64,000 nucleotides of DNA from Acanthochromis polyacanthus (lineage: Eukaryota; Chordata; Actinopteri; Pomacentridae): NCBI RefSeq assembly GCF_021347895.1, contig NC_067131.1, positions 12,056,653 to 12,120,652 of the forward strand, written 5' to 3'. A program made the position numbers and the translations under genes. Shown here piece by piece: positions 12,930 to 24,064 of the stretch. The notes under the pieces were generated by a model. That model worked only from the letters and a program-made list of their open reading frames with translations, ran no database searches and was not told where the DNA came from. Each line of letters opens with the position of its first letter. Position 1 is the first letter of the stretch.

Positions 12930-13520
12930 CCTTCACCTTGTGGTAAATTTTTCGTAGTCTGACTGTATAGCGGATTGTTCAATTGTATATATTGAATTTT
13001 GTATCACAGATTTTTTGCTATATCAAGGGATTTTGCAGTGTATGTGTATTTTTTACAAATGTATTATTATTATTTTTTTTTGGTAAAATAGGCATTTTCT
13101 CGCCTAAAAACATGAAAACAATATAGATCAATATAAAAAATAATAGTTAAAACACATTAAAACATATTTGCAGTTTCATTGTATCGCAGATTTTTTAATT
13201 GCGTATATCTAATTTTGTATCAGATTTTTTGCTATATTGCAGGATTTTGCGATATATGTATTTTTATAAATTTATCATTTTAATTTTTTAAATAATATAG
13301 ATAAATATATAAAAATAATAAAAACATATGAAAACATATTTGCAGTCTCACTGTATGGCAGATTTTTAAAATTACATTAATCTAATTTTGTATTGCGGAT
13401 TTTTGCTATATTGTGGGATTTTGCAGGATATAGGTATATTTAAATATTAATGATTTTTGCAGGAAAATAGGCATTTTCTAGCCTAAAAAATGAAAACACT
13501 ATAAATATTTTTTTTTTTTT
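12930..13520. repeat. Diverged AT-rich tandem repeat, about 3 units
   Basis: Three degenerate units of about 170-215 bp. Each has an ACTGTAT-GC-GATT motif (near 12962, 13179 and 13349), then TCTAATTTTGTAT, TTTTTGCTATAT and GGGATTTTGCAG (near 13014, 13225 and 13400). The block may be part of an old DNA transposon extending to about 13975, where the complement begins CTGTACAGTTGTCCCTCTG. That end resembles pogo/Tigger-type termini, but the assignment is a guess. Confidence 0.65.
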
Positions 13521-13789
13521 TAAATGATTAAAACATACTGAAGGAATGTTAAATCGAAATAAGATGAGCTGATTGGCTCATCGACTGTAGCATCAGTCTC
13601 CTCCATCTCCCATGTGTAGCATGCTTCAGGAGAACTGTAATGCTCTTCTTTGCATTCATCTCATCTTCCTCAGTGCTGCACAGCTAATTCATCATCATCT
13701 TCTTCATTTAAGTTGTAGTATATTCACTGGTGAGTGCCCACATACAATTTAATATGTTGTTAAAAGTACGTAGGTTTAAGAGAATGAAA

Positions 13790-13886
13790 AATGTTTAAGG
13801 GCATAGGAAGTGTTTATAATAGTGTGGGAAAGGTTAATAACGGTGTTGAAAAGGTTTATAAGGGTGTGGGGCGGGTTTATAAACCC
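13790..13886 (+). repeat. 21-22-bp degenerate minisatellite, about 4 units
   Basis: Units follow the pattern AAGGTTTATAAGGGTGTGGGG with substitutions: AGTGTTTATAATAGTGTGGGA, AAGGTTAATAACGGTGTTGAA, AAGGTTTATAAGGGTGTGGGG and a partial CGGGTTTATAAACCC. The array sits directly downstream of the tandem repeat at 12930-13520 and may belong to the same old element. Confidence 0.75.
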
Positions 13887-13975
13887 TTAAAATATATATA
13901 GAAATAAGAAAATAAATATAAAGTGGCTACTTCACGGATTTTCTCAGAGGGACAACTGTACAGATTTTTGTCAAA

Positions 13976-15404
13976 ACACTAAACCTAAATCTACATTCAG
14001 GGCCAATAAAGAAGACTGTCAGTATGAGCAGCATAAGCAGCTACTGTGCTGCTGCAATACTTTCATCAAACAACTGTCACAGCATCAAAAACTTTTTTCT
14101 TCCTTTGACAGCAGCTAGGAGGTGTGGTTATGCAGACAGACCACCTGGCACACCTGTAGCACCTTCTCCTTAAATATAGACTCACCTAGCTGCTCATCAG
14201 GAACCAACGGCACATCTACAAAAATTATCTAACAAACACACCACGACTCATCTTCTGCTATACCAGTTAATGTATTTTTAATCGATTAAATTATTAATTG
14301 ATTCATAATTAATTGCTACTATCCATTCAGTGTGTAAATGTGTGTGCATGCACTTTGAATCTGCATCTACTTGTCAGAAATGGAAAAACTAAAGACAGGC
14401 CATGTTTAAAGTGTGTCTGTATGTGTGTTTTAAATGTGCAGTTCTGTCAAATTTTTCTTTTGCACAACCTGATTAACAAGTTTCTGGTCAACTCCCGTCG
14501 AGGCGCATTAATATTTGACATTAAAAGTTAGCATACAGCACAAGTCCGTCAGATGGATTACCGGCTGAAAATCTCCAACCCGATGCCGAGGCTTTCGACA
14601 GGATATCTGACGATCTCGCTGAAAGTGAGAAACGGCAAATGGAAAGTTGATATGGTCTACAGTTAAGTGTTTAGAGCTGATTAATTTGAGCTATTCAGTA
14701 GTCGCCTGGAGCAAAAACTGCTTTTGGCAACAAACCAGAGACGACGGAGAAGCTGGTGACTATTTGAAGCTATTTTTCGCTTCTTTGCCATTTATGTTTC
14801 TGCATTTGGCATTTCTATTCCTGTGCATGTTTCTCTCTGAGGCTCGCTTCGTGTGTGAGAGAGCGTGTGGGTGGGTGTTAATCCTAATGTGTCTCCCCTG
14901 GCTGTATGTGTTTGCCTACTGTACGGCCTCATGCTGTGAATTCACAAACTATCACAAAAAACATCCCTCGCAACCAGCGCAGACAGCCATGGAACACAAC
15001 GCCAGGGATACCGCACACACACACACACAGATGAACACGAACACCGCCGCTGAGAGCTTAGCCAAAGTGTACATGCTGTCAGTATTTGTTTGAAAAATAT
15101 GCAAAACATGAAAATGCAAATAGAATTTGTCTGGCTGGTCAAAAACACAGTTGGAGCAGCCGGCAGTATTTTGTTTTGAGTCTGTTAGAAGATATCATTA
15201 GAAAATTTTAACCCACTATGGAGCAATTTGTTGTGCATGATGAACGTGAAACAAACAGAATTACAATGACGTTCAGTCACTCTTTCTGCACACCTATAAT
15301 TTGTCCATTATTATGTCTGGTACTGCTGCTTAACATTTTGTCAATGCTTGAGCAACTGTTTTGTGTGTACAGCATATGCAATGTCAAATTTTCTTTGCTA
15401 CCTT
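13976..15404. other. Unique DNA, nothing recognised
   Basis: An open frame of 148 codons at 14647-15093 (+) has a hydrophobic middle and a Thr/His-rich end made by an AC repeat at 15018-15030. It resembles no family and is not called a gene. Confidence 0.5.
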
Positions 15405-15557
15405 GAAGTCCTTCTCCTTCGTCTTCTTTTCTGTCTTCTTCATGTTCTTCCACTTCATCTTCTTTTTCTTTACCTTCATCTCCTCCTCCTTCACATCCTT
15501 CTTCTTGTCTTCCTTCTCCTTGTCCTTTTTCTTCTGTATCTTCTCATCCTTCTTCCT

Positions 15558-16317
15558 AGCTTGGAAAATCCAAACTGAATCTCCATGTAATCTCCTATCT
15601 CCATGTTAGGAGATACAGGAGAGTCAGTTTGGCATTGGGCAAATTGAATCGCGTTTCCCTCCCGGTACAGTTTGGTACGACCAATCATAGCACGGGAGGC
15701 GGGAGTTAATGCTGCGTCATCTTCAGCGCCTCGAAGATGATGCCGGAGGAGGAGGAGGGGGGCCAAAGCGAATCTTTTTGTGGTCTCTTGGCGTTTTGGA
15801 TGGCGTTAGTCGTTGCCTCTTTTCACTTGACGTTTCCGACGATGAGGAGGCAGTGGATGGCTCGTTACTTTCGGCTTCTTGCCATTGTTTGTACAGAGGA
15901 AAATCCCGTTCCAAACGTGTGAGTAAATTTAAGCAACTTTTACACATACGCACCGACTTGGTTTGGCTCCGATTTAAAGTTATTCCTAACACCGCTAATC
16001 GTTCGGAAGGAGTCTTTTGTTGCGTAGACGTTTCAAAAATAAGTGTTGTACTTGAGAGTACCCCATGTATTCGGAGATTTTTGTGACAAAAACGGCAGTA
16101 ATCATTCACCGCGACACTTTCTCGGCTGCATACTATTGTTGTTTGGACTACATGGACTTCAAGGTCGATTTGTTTGTGGATCACATCCGGGTTACACTGA
16201 TTGGTTCTTTCTCGTTCAAGCTGCATTCGTTAGCCCCTCCTTTTTGAAATCGTCTCCTGTCATCAAAATGCCAGACTGCCTTTATTTGTATAAAGTCAGT
16301 CTGGATTTTCCAGGCAA
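15558..16317 (-). mobile_element. Short inverted-repeat transposon carrying one ORF
   Basis: The outer ends 15561-15578 and 16296-16313 are inverted copies (16 of 18 positions) built on TGGAAAATCCA. A second inverted pair lies inside: AGTCAGTTTGGCATT at 15622-15636 and the complement of 16267-16280. The element is flanked by the direct repeat CCTTCTTCCT (15548-15557 and 16318-16327), a possible 10-bp target duplication, although the surrounding pyrimidine tract makes such repeats likely by chance. The element is about 760 bp and holds the ZAD-like reading frame on the minus strand. No transposase is present. Superfamily not assigned. Confidence 0.65.
15723..16226 (-). CDS. ZAD-like zinc-binding ORF, 167 aa, element-borne
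   Basis: An uninterrupted frame from ATG (16224-16226) to TGA. Residues 41-116 form a C2-C2 module: YCRFCHKNL (Cys44, Cys47), a variable middle ending RLAVLGITL, then VRMCKSCLNLLTRLERDF (Cys95, Cys98) and YKQWQ. The spacing and the helix-like segment after the second CxxC resemble the ZAD protein-interaction domain known mainly from insect zinc-finger proteins. The C-terminal part is Ser-rich (127-134), then basic (KRQR, DHKKIR) like a nuclear-localisation stretch, then six prolines (156-161). The upstream 40 residues may be untranslated leader, as no conserved feature begins there. Past the stop, another frame stays open into TPASRAMIGRTKLYREG, so this may be a first exon or a frameshifted longer protein. 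Function is unknown. Confidence 0.5.
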   Translation of the reverse strand: MQLERERTNQCNPDVIHKQIDLEVHVVQTTIVCSRESVAVNDYCRFCHKNLRIHGVLSSTTLIFETSTQQKTPSERLAVLGITLNRSQTKSVRMCKSCLNLLTRLERDFPLYKQWQEAESNEPSTASSSSETSSEKRQRLTPSKTPRDHKKIRFGPPPPPPASSSRR

Positions 16318-16510
16318 CCTTCTTCCTTATGTCTTTTTTGTTATCTTTTTTCTAATCCTAATTCTTTCTTCTTTGGTTGTCCTTGCTCTTCTTATGGTCA
16401 TCTTCCTGGTCATGCACATTCTTAAATTTGATTTCCTTTTTCATCATCTACTTCTGCTCCCCCCTTTCTCCTTTTTCTTCGTATCTTCCTCAATTTCTAT
16501 GTCAGTGATG

Positions 16511-16779
16511 CTGCAGCAGGGCTTAAATCCAGTCGAGGGTTGTAAATGTTTAAGCATGGAGGGTATTAAACATGTACATCTCTTTTACGATTTTTTTTTT
16601 TTTTTGCTTAATGAATAAATCACTGTATATTTACTGTAAATTGTGAAGACCATCTGCAAGTTCCTGGACAGATTTATAGACATTTGACATTCACATTAAC
16701 CTGTGATTATTTTTCAAAGCGTACAGTTCTTAGAGTTCTTTTGTCCATACATTCTAGATGGCCAAGAGCACACAGAGAA
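16511..16779. other. Short unique stretch
   Basis: AT-rich DNA with a T-run at 16591-16604. Nothing is recognised. Confidence 0.5.
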
Positions 16780-16978
16780 CTTCTCATTTAATGGTTTGTC
16801 CTTACTTTTATGGCTATTTACATCGTAGATTCTCAATGAAGGCATCAAAACTATGAACGAACACTTAAGGAATTATAGAGCAAACAAAAAAGTGTGAAAT
16901 AAGTCGAACATGTTTTATATTTTCCATTCAAAACAGCCACTCGTTGCTTTAAATACTACTTTGCGCACTCTTGGCTTT
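16780..16978 (-). mobile_element. Tc1 fragment (end and 3' part of transposase)
   Basis: Matches the left 200 bp of the Tc1 element at 6558-8116: TTTAATGGTTTGTCC, GGCTATTTACAT, CTCAATGAAGGCATCAAAACT, AACATGTTTTATATTTT, then a Thr/Leu-rich remnant of the transposase C-terminus to CACTCTTGGC. It then stops abruptly at an L2-like sequence. It is a truncated copy in the same orientation as the full one. Confidence 0.85.
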
Positions 16979-16984
16979 GTTTTT

Positions 16985-17519
16985 TTCTTTGCCGTCTATC
17001 CAATGGTGCTGCTGGGTTTTTAATCTTTTCTCAAAGACTGAAAGGGACTCTGCAGATTGAACAGAGTCTGGTAACTTGTTCCACCACCGGGGAACCACAG
17101 AGGAGAAGAGTCCAGCTATCGACCGGCCCTGTTGGGGTGGCTGTATCAGGAGCCTTTTGTTGGCCGAGCGTAGTGAGCGGGAGGGAGTGTAGGAGGGAGC
17201 CGTTTTCAGTGTAGCTTTGAATGCAAGTGTCAGATTTTGAATTTTATGCGGGCAGCAACTGGAAGCCAGTGAAGCGATCTGAACAGCAGGGTGACGTGTG
17301 CTGTTGTTGGCTGGTTGACAGCCAGACATGCTGCTGCGTTCTGGATCTTTTACAGAGGTTTGAGAAGAGGCCTGCCAGTAAGGAGTTGCAGTATTTGATA
17401 TGTGATAATACAAGAGCCTGTACCAGGAGTTGTGCTGCACGTTCAGACAGGAAGGGTCTGATCTTCATGATGTTGTATAGGGTGAATTGACACATGACGT
17501 CTGCACTGCCTGTAGACAC
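16985..17519 (-). pseudogene. L2-like LINE reverse transcriptase, C-terminal fragment
   Basis: On the minus strand, one frame (from 17519) reads RAAQLLVQALVLSHIKYCNS followed by LLAGLF. After a frameshift near 17330-17390, another frame reads KIQNLTLAFKATL, APSYTPSRSLRSANKRLL, SVVPRWWNKLPDSVQSAESL and SVFEKRLKT. This order is the C-terminal part of CR1/L2-type LINE reverse transcriptases common in fish. The catalytic domain is missing. Frameshifts make it dead. Its 3' end abuts a Tc1 fragment. Confidence 0.85.
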
Positions 17520-19059
17520 CTATTATTACACTTTAACTTGTTTTATGGCACTTATCCAGCCTAAAGTTGTTTTCTTTGGTGTGTATATCTGTATAGTGAT
17601 CAGTGACTTGAGGTATAAGGTCATATAAATACCAGCAAAGGAAGAAATCAAGACATCTCAGACGCTCTGACGTTGATCATTTCTTTTCTCAAGGTAAGAA
17701 CCTCCAAACCATTGAGACTGAGTGGCTAGTTGTCTATTCATCACCATGGCTGATTGCCAGTAGGCTCTTTTAGACTTCTGTCTTATTGATTTTTAGACAT
17801 TTTGTGACCACAGTAACACTAAAGGAGATTGATGCGTAACACCAAAGAGTGAGAGGGTGCCGTTTTTGGAGTGTAAATGGAGGCAGAGCTTTCGCTTCTC
17901 CTCACAATGACAGATGGCAGAAGAAGTGAGAGGCTGAAGTGAAATAATTTACTCCCAACATGTTTATTTATCTTCAGTGAAGAGAGGGGGAGAACCTTCA
18001 CTGCCGAGAGAAAGGATCAGGATTGATGGGAACTGCGGTAATAATTAATTTTAATGATGAGTTTTGACAGCCATGTGCCGTCGTTACTTTTACAATGGTA
18101 GAGCTTGAAATAGCTACAGAGAAAGACTTAGTGTTATCGTACAGAATATTACCCAATATTTATGCAGCACATGTGGTGTTTTGTGTTTTTCTTTGTTTTT
18201 ATGATGACACTGACCTTATAATCGTCCGACAGGGAAAAACAGCCGAGAATTGAAGAGTGCTTAACGTAATTTACCTGGAAATGCTTGCTCCCTTGTGGAT
18301 CCCTTTTCTATTTTCTCTTTATGGTACTCCGTCCTTTTGCACACACCAGTGCTGATGTGAAGCACATCGTCTTTGTTCAGCTGTTCGCTCATTTGTAAAC
18401 AACACTGTGACCCCGATGAGCTCTTACTCCTTTCTTGTTCACAGTGCTTATGAGTTATTTATTTTACTTTTTTTTTGACTGCGGGCTCTTTGTATTAAGG
18501 TATGAATTAAATCATTTCTATTTTTGCACCACAGGATTTTGTTTTGACAACTATTATTCAGCAGCTTGCTTTTTTCCTGTTTTTCTTTCTATTTAAGTTG
18601 TTAAAAAAAAATTAAAAAGAGGGCAGGGGCAGGCGTGTGCATGTGGGAGTCATGCTTTCTTTCTGACTGTATCACAAGAATGTGACAGACAGACACTTAT
18701 TTTAAGTTAGTACAGGTAGCCGCCTCCGCTACGATTTTCTTTCTCATTACATCTAAGAAATGAAGTCCACTGCATGCCAACAATGCCAAAATCAATTAAT
18801 AATTCTTATTTACTGGAGGATCCATCCTAAACCGATTGGCGAGGCCTTTTCAAAGGTTTCTTCCTGACGATGAACGGAGAAAATAAAAGCCCTCGTAGCA
18901 GCTCAGAGGAAAACAACACAAGATGAAAAAGCTGTTCTTCACTCAAGTGTGTGTTGTCAGTATACCTTATAAAAGTGGTGCTTCAAATGCATGCATAGGA
19001 AACGAAGTACTGGTGAAATCACATTAATACAAGTCAGTGTTGGTGTTTTTTAGGTCAGT
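17520..19059. other. Unique DNA, nothing recognised
   Basis: No exon or mobile element that I can support. 17990-18080 has AT-rich homeobox-like words (TAATAATTAATTTTAATGA) but no stronger signal. Confidence 0.5.
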
Positions 19060-19440
19060 CATGGACATTTGGTTTCAAGGGGGCTGGAAAAGCAACACAG
19101 TCTCACGTGTGTAAATGCTACGTTGGGCCAGAGTGCAAAAACATATGACTTTTCCAATAAAGGTTAAAATAAAGTTGACATTTTTTGCCTTTCTTTTTCT
19201 GTTGGGATGTGTCTGTGTCACATAAGATAAGCCACTAAGTCCACTAGGGAGGCTGGAAGTGTGTAGAAGGAATAAATTACAAGACTTCCAGGTCCAGGAG
19301 GTCAAGTCTCATCTGGCGCTGTCATTTGTTAGTCATTCTCTGACGTCATTTCTTTTTGTGTACGCAACAAAGATAGTTGGTTTAGTTTTGGCATTAATAC
19401 CGTCTGGTTAGGTTTGGGAAAAGATCATGCTTTGGCTTCA
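19060..19440. repeat. Probable old interspersed repeat
   Basis: Contains CAACACAGTCTCACGTG, CTTCCAGGTCCAGGAGGTCA, GACGTCATTTCTTTTTGTG and GTTAGGTTTGGGAAAAGATC. I associate these words, in this order, with a degenerate repeat scattered in fish genomes. No ends could be placed, and the call rests on memory of the pattern. Confidence 0.35.
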
Positions 19441-20638
19441 AATACACCAATGCAAACCATACACACAAAGCTCTGCTGTTTTCTACTACTATATTGCTAT
19501 TTCCTCAAAATCACTTTATTCCTCATGACTGATTTTAAACTAGCTAAAAAATAAACAGTTTGTAGAAGAGTCTATGTTAAAAAGTATCGAAACAAATTAA
19601 AAATATTTCGAGTCATGCAACTATAATATGTAAAGTCACCATTTTTTTTCCAGTTGCAGCCACTTTTTTAAAGTTGTATCCAATAAGTAATGAATGGAAT
19701 TCAACTTGAGTTCTCTCTTTATGGCATCATTACTTTATTGTACTGCTCAAAAGGCATTTTTTCAGTTCTATTTCTATCTGTGGTTGAGCTGTTTTGCTAG
19801 AAGTGTAATAATTTATAATGTACTGAGAAGTCAGCCCACACTGAGTACAAATGTAACAAAAAAGAGCAAAACATTGCACACAGTTAATATATAATTATGT
19901 TCTAACAGTATATGATGTTCAACATCCTGACAATAGTCAAGCAAAGTGTCATAGACCCATTATATTACTCAAGATATAATTACATGCATTTGATTAAAAC
20001 ATTCAAATAACATGAAATGCATTTGTCTGTTAATTCTCAACATACATGGAGCAAATGTCCCTGAGGCCAGACTGTAGATTAGATTAGCAGACTAAGAAAC
20101 TAAGTAAACTGATAGAGAAGGGTAGCTCTGTGCTGATCTGGAGCCCCTGGAGTTGGTTGTTGAAAGAAGGATGTTGCACAAACTGCTCAACGTAATGGAC
20201 GATACTTGACATCCCCTGCATGACCTACTAATCAGACAGGAAAGTGTCTTCAGATGGAGGCTTCTTTAAGCCCACTACAGTAAGGACCACTACAGAGTCA
20301 CTCCTGCATTCTGCAATAATGCCGTATATACGGTATATATATAAACAGTACTTTTTGCTTTCGTCCTGCTGCAGCACACCTTATCAGATTGGTTTGTAAT
20401 TGTGAGATTTTGGACAATACAAGTTCTTTCATGATCCTGAAGTGTGTCACAAAGTTCATGACCCCACTGGCAATAACAAAAACGGGATAAGGGTCATATG
20501 TGTTAAGGAAACTTTAATTCCTCTGCAGATACAAGGTTTTAACTTGGCAGCAACTACTCAGATCTCTCTCAGTTCTATTTTAATTCAACGAGACAATGAT
20601 CCCTGTGTTAATATGGTTTAAGAAAACGAGCACTTGAG
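19441..20638. other. Unique AT-rich DNA, nothing recognised
   Basis: No gene signal. A small palindrome CCGTATATACGG lies at about 20323-20334 next to TA repeats. Confidence 0.5.
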
Positions 20639-20800
20639 AGGATTAGGGAGACAGAGAGCAGAAGGAAAGAGTAATAAGAAGGAAGGAACGGAAGGCAGCA
20701 AGGAGGGTGAGACAGAGAGGTAAGAAGGGGGAGAGAAAAGAAGAGAGGAGCAAATGATTAGAAGTGAGGGGACGGAGACAGATGGATCGCTCTGAGCTGT
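20639..20800. repeat. Purine-rich (GA/GGAA) tract
   Basis: About 160 bp of nearly pure purine sequence with GAAGGAA and GAGAGG words on the plus strand. It is simple sequence that could form triplex DNA; this is inferred from composition only. Confidence 0.75.
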
Positions 20801-22170
20801 CTAATCTTGTCTTCCCAAAGGTACCTGACATTTCACTGCATCATAAGCCAGTGCTGCCGCCCAGCCGGGCTGAGTATTAGGGGAGACTACAGGATCAAAT
20901 CAATAAGATACACCAAAGAGGGACACAGAGAGGGAAGCATAGCGTGACAGACCGAAAGAAAGGAGGCTGGAGTGCAGATAACCTGAGAGACGGAACAGAT
21001 AGTGTGGAAATGAAGATAAACTGTAAATTAGTGAAAGAATGACAAACAAAAATCATCCGAGTGTTCATGAAGATGATTAAAACAGTGAAAAACCTTACAA
21101 AATGCCCTCAGTGTATCGTTTACTGAGAGCTTTATTACTATTTATCTACATTCTAGTATATCCATTCTTATCATTACTGCTGAGAAACCACCTTGTTGAA
21201 ATACCTTTGGAAAAAATTAGTCACATACTGTGCGTCAGATTAGATTATAGTCACAGTGCTGGTGTAACACCTTCAGCGGTTGTTTGAATATCAATTCTCA
21301 ATGCCTGAGCTCTTTTGAACCCTTATTTAGAGATAAATCCAGCATAGTCAGCTTTTTTCAGTTGCAATCACATGATCTCAGTGTTACAAATGTTTTTATT
21401 CTGGATGCAAAGGTCAGAAGATTCAACTTTGGTAATGTTGCACTTTAATACCTGCAAAATGTTCGGTTTGACAAAGTGAATACTAAGTGTCTGAATAACG
21501 AAATTTCTGCAACTGTCTCACTGACCTTTATTCTCTTGATTTTATCCTTTTAATACCTTTTGTTCGTCTCAGTTAAAGGTGCTCCCTGTTCTATTTTGAC
21601 ATCAATGAGCGAGTGCTGTTATTCTTTCAAAAGTGTCTTTTCACCTATCATTTTCGTGACAGCACAGATCAGGGTTTGTTTGGCAGAAAAATAAATCTCT
21701 GATGTATTTCCAATTGCTAATGTGATGACCCTTTCTAGACGGGACTCAATCACAGCTCCCTGCAGGAGTCTGCAGAGTGGGTTTGTAGCAAGTCTGCTGA
21801 GCATAAACATACCTCATACAACAGAAGTGAGAATGTGTTCTGTTTAGTGGGAGGGCATCAGCTTGCAGTTATATTTTGCTTGCGTCTGAACAAACATCTG
21901 ACCAGTTTTATAACATGAATCTTTACAGACTGCCATAGCTGGGTGAAAAAAAGAGGCATTCGTCCATGGCTGGCAATGTAGCATAAAAAATACCAACGTT
22001 CTCCAGCATTTACAAGTGAAATGACTGTATACCTGCATCAGGTGTACTATATCAAAGCCAAATATTTATTCATGTTTATGTGCTCCTGAAATGTAAACTG
22101 TTTAACAATAAGTAAGACTAAAGGTATATGAGAAAATTAACTACACTTTATTTTCCGTAATGGATCCTGG
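20801..22170. other. Unique DNA, nothing recognised
   Basis: No coding or RNA signal supported. Confidence 0.5.
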
Positions 22171-22178
22171 CATGATGC

Positions 22179-22445
22179 CAGTGCCGGCCGCTGGCATAAA
22201 CACTCTATGCCGTTGTTTATAGCCACATCCACTAGAGGGGGCCACACGGTGTGTCATTATTGGTAATTGTCTCTATCGTTTTACGGATACATTTAAAAAA
22301 AAATAAATATTTGCTGTTAATCATGTGCATGTGTGTTTTAACCCAATTACAAGCTGTGCACGTGATTTGGTAGTTGCCCTGTGCATGTTTTGGGGCCACA
22401 AAAAAAATCTTGCTTAGGGCCACCAAAGTCCTAGGGCCGGCCCTG
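22179..22445. mobile_element. Non-autonomous hAT element, 267 bp
   Basis: The left end begins CAGTGCCGGCC and the complement of the right end begins CAGGGCCGGCCCTAGG, giving inverted termini of about 11 bp that fit the hAT pattern. Flanking 8-mers CATGATGC (22171-22178) and CATGGTGC (22446-22453) match at seven of eight positions, as expected for an aged hAT target duplication. The right part contains CTTGCTTAGGGCC, familiar from a common fish hAT family. It has no transposase. Confidence 0.85.
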
Positions 22446-22453
22446 CATGGTGC

Positions 22454-24056
22454 CTTAAGAGGAATTAATTTATCCTCCTGCACAGGGTTACATTTATTTA
22501 TGTTATGGTTGTTCATGGGCTCCATCAGAGTGAAACTCTCCACATTCTCCATGTAACAGATGTTCACCACAGAAGATGAAGTTCACCTGCAACACTGTCT
22601 GATTTCCCCAGGTAAGAGAAACAGCAGGTTGTTTTTGCTCAGTTTTGAGGTTTTTATTCTGCGAAGTCTAAGTCAGTTATTCTTTTTTTTTTTTTTACAC
22701 GGTTCTGAAATCAATAAAATGGGTACAATATCAAAAACTAAACAATGTGACAACATGGTCATAATCCACATTAATAGATTAACAGAGAATAATGCTTATA
22801 TTACATAGTATGTGAACTTCTTAAATGTCTCTTTTTATTCATGTATTTTAATCAGCTAATGCAATAAAGCCACAGTGAATGCATCAATGGGAAGAAACTG
22901 TTCGAACGATGGTTCGACAGTTTCATTAAAAATGCATCAGATGCAAATTGCGATGAAAGCACAAAACGCAAAGTTCGGCAGCCTAACAACGCAGTATGGC
23001 AGCTTAATCTGGTCGTACTACATACACTTTTGGGGTTTTACTTGCTTTATTTGTTTTGTATCAAGATGACGTTATTCCTTTTAATTTACTGATCTGTCAG
23101 TTTTTTTATTTGCGAGCTTTTCATTGTTGATGGTACTTCCAACAAAACATATTTTAATCTCCTAGACAGTAATAGAAGCAGGTCAATAAAAATGATCAAT
23201 AATTAATTGTGTATTTATTAGATATTTTGCCCAGCACCAGTTGCCTAACGTGTCGCTGTTATTTAAATGTTTTATCAAAATAACATCAACCTAAAGCTGC
23301 AGAAAACTGGTTGAGTCAGATTTAAGCTAGTTAGCACTGTAGTAACTTTGTGCCAAAGATCCACATTTACGAGGAGGTCAGATAGGTCATTTCATTTTTC
23401 ATTTCAGTCCAATCTGTCCATAAAACCTTGCCCAAAAAAAAAGAAAAATAAAAGCCAGAAAGGTTCTGGTTCTGGAGCATATTCCTCTCTAGATTTTTCA
23501 TGTCTTGCAGCTGATAAGAACTGTACATCTTTCTGTATAGACTGTAATTCTGCTGTTGAACTGTGGATTGTGATAGTCTGACACCTGTGCTTTCTGGGCT
23601 GGCGATAGCGTCACTGATAGTTGTTTTGAGGCTACTCTTCACACCTCCTGTAAATTTTTCTGTTGTCAGCTGCAGTTATTTCTATGGGTGACTTGTCCTG
23701 ACTTTATTTTGAAGTCAATCTGCAGTTTCTTTTTTTCTCCCCTCTGCTGTATTTGCTGCATCCAATGACATTTTTTTTCTTTCTTCTTACAGATCAGTTG
23801 TTTCTCTGTCACGGTGAGTTCTCTGGTCTTCATGTTGGCATGTGCCTTCTGGCTCAAATTGTAATCTCAACAGATGAAAAGATAGACTGAAATGAAGGCT
23901 AGACACCCACTGCCCTTTTATTTGTCAACAATCAGCACTAAAAGAAGCCACTGGGCAGCGAGTTACACCTGTCAGTCAGTTTTTAACTTCCATTTGCACC
24001 CCTGAAAGTGGGGGTAATCAATTCAACACAGCCATTTGGTTGAAACAGTAAAATAT
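22454..24056. other. Unique DNA, nothing recognised
   Basis: No supportable gene. There is a T-run at 22682-22695 and an A-run near 23436. Short frames lack domains. Confidence 0.5.
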
Positions 24057-24064
24057 ATATGCAT

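Larger units (their letters stand above)
15405..16510. repeat. Polypyrimidine tract interrupted by an inserted element
   Basis: Plus-strand C/T-rich sequence with CTTCTTC words fills 15405-15557 and resumes at 16318-16510. The inverted-repeat element at 15558-16317 lies between the two halves. Leu/Phe-rich or Arg/Lys-rich reading frames here are translations of low-complexity sequence. Confidence 0.75.

Noticed and set aside
14647..15093. 148-codon frame (+) with a hydrophobic stretch
   Set aside because: No family resemblance, and an AC repeat forms its end; probably chance.
15348..15609. Leu/Phe-rich frames resembling membrane proteins
   Set aside because: They fall on a CTT-rich pyrimidine tract; composition explains them.
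16043..16618. 191-codon hydrophobic frame (+)
   Set aside because: It runs across the element end and the pyrimidine tract and opposes the ZAD-like frame. Its Leu/Phe content follows from T-rich DNA.
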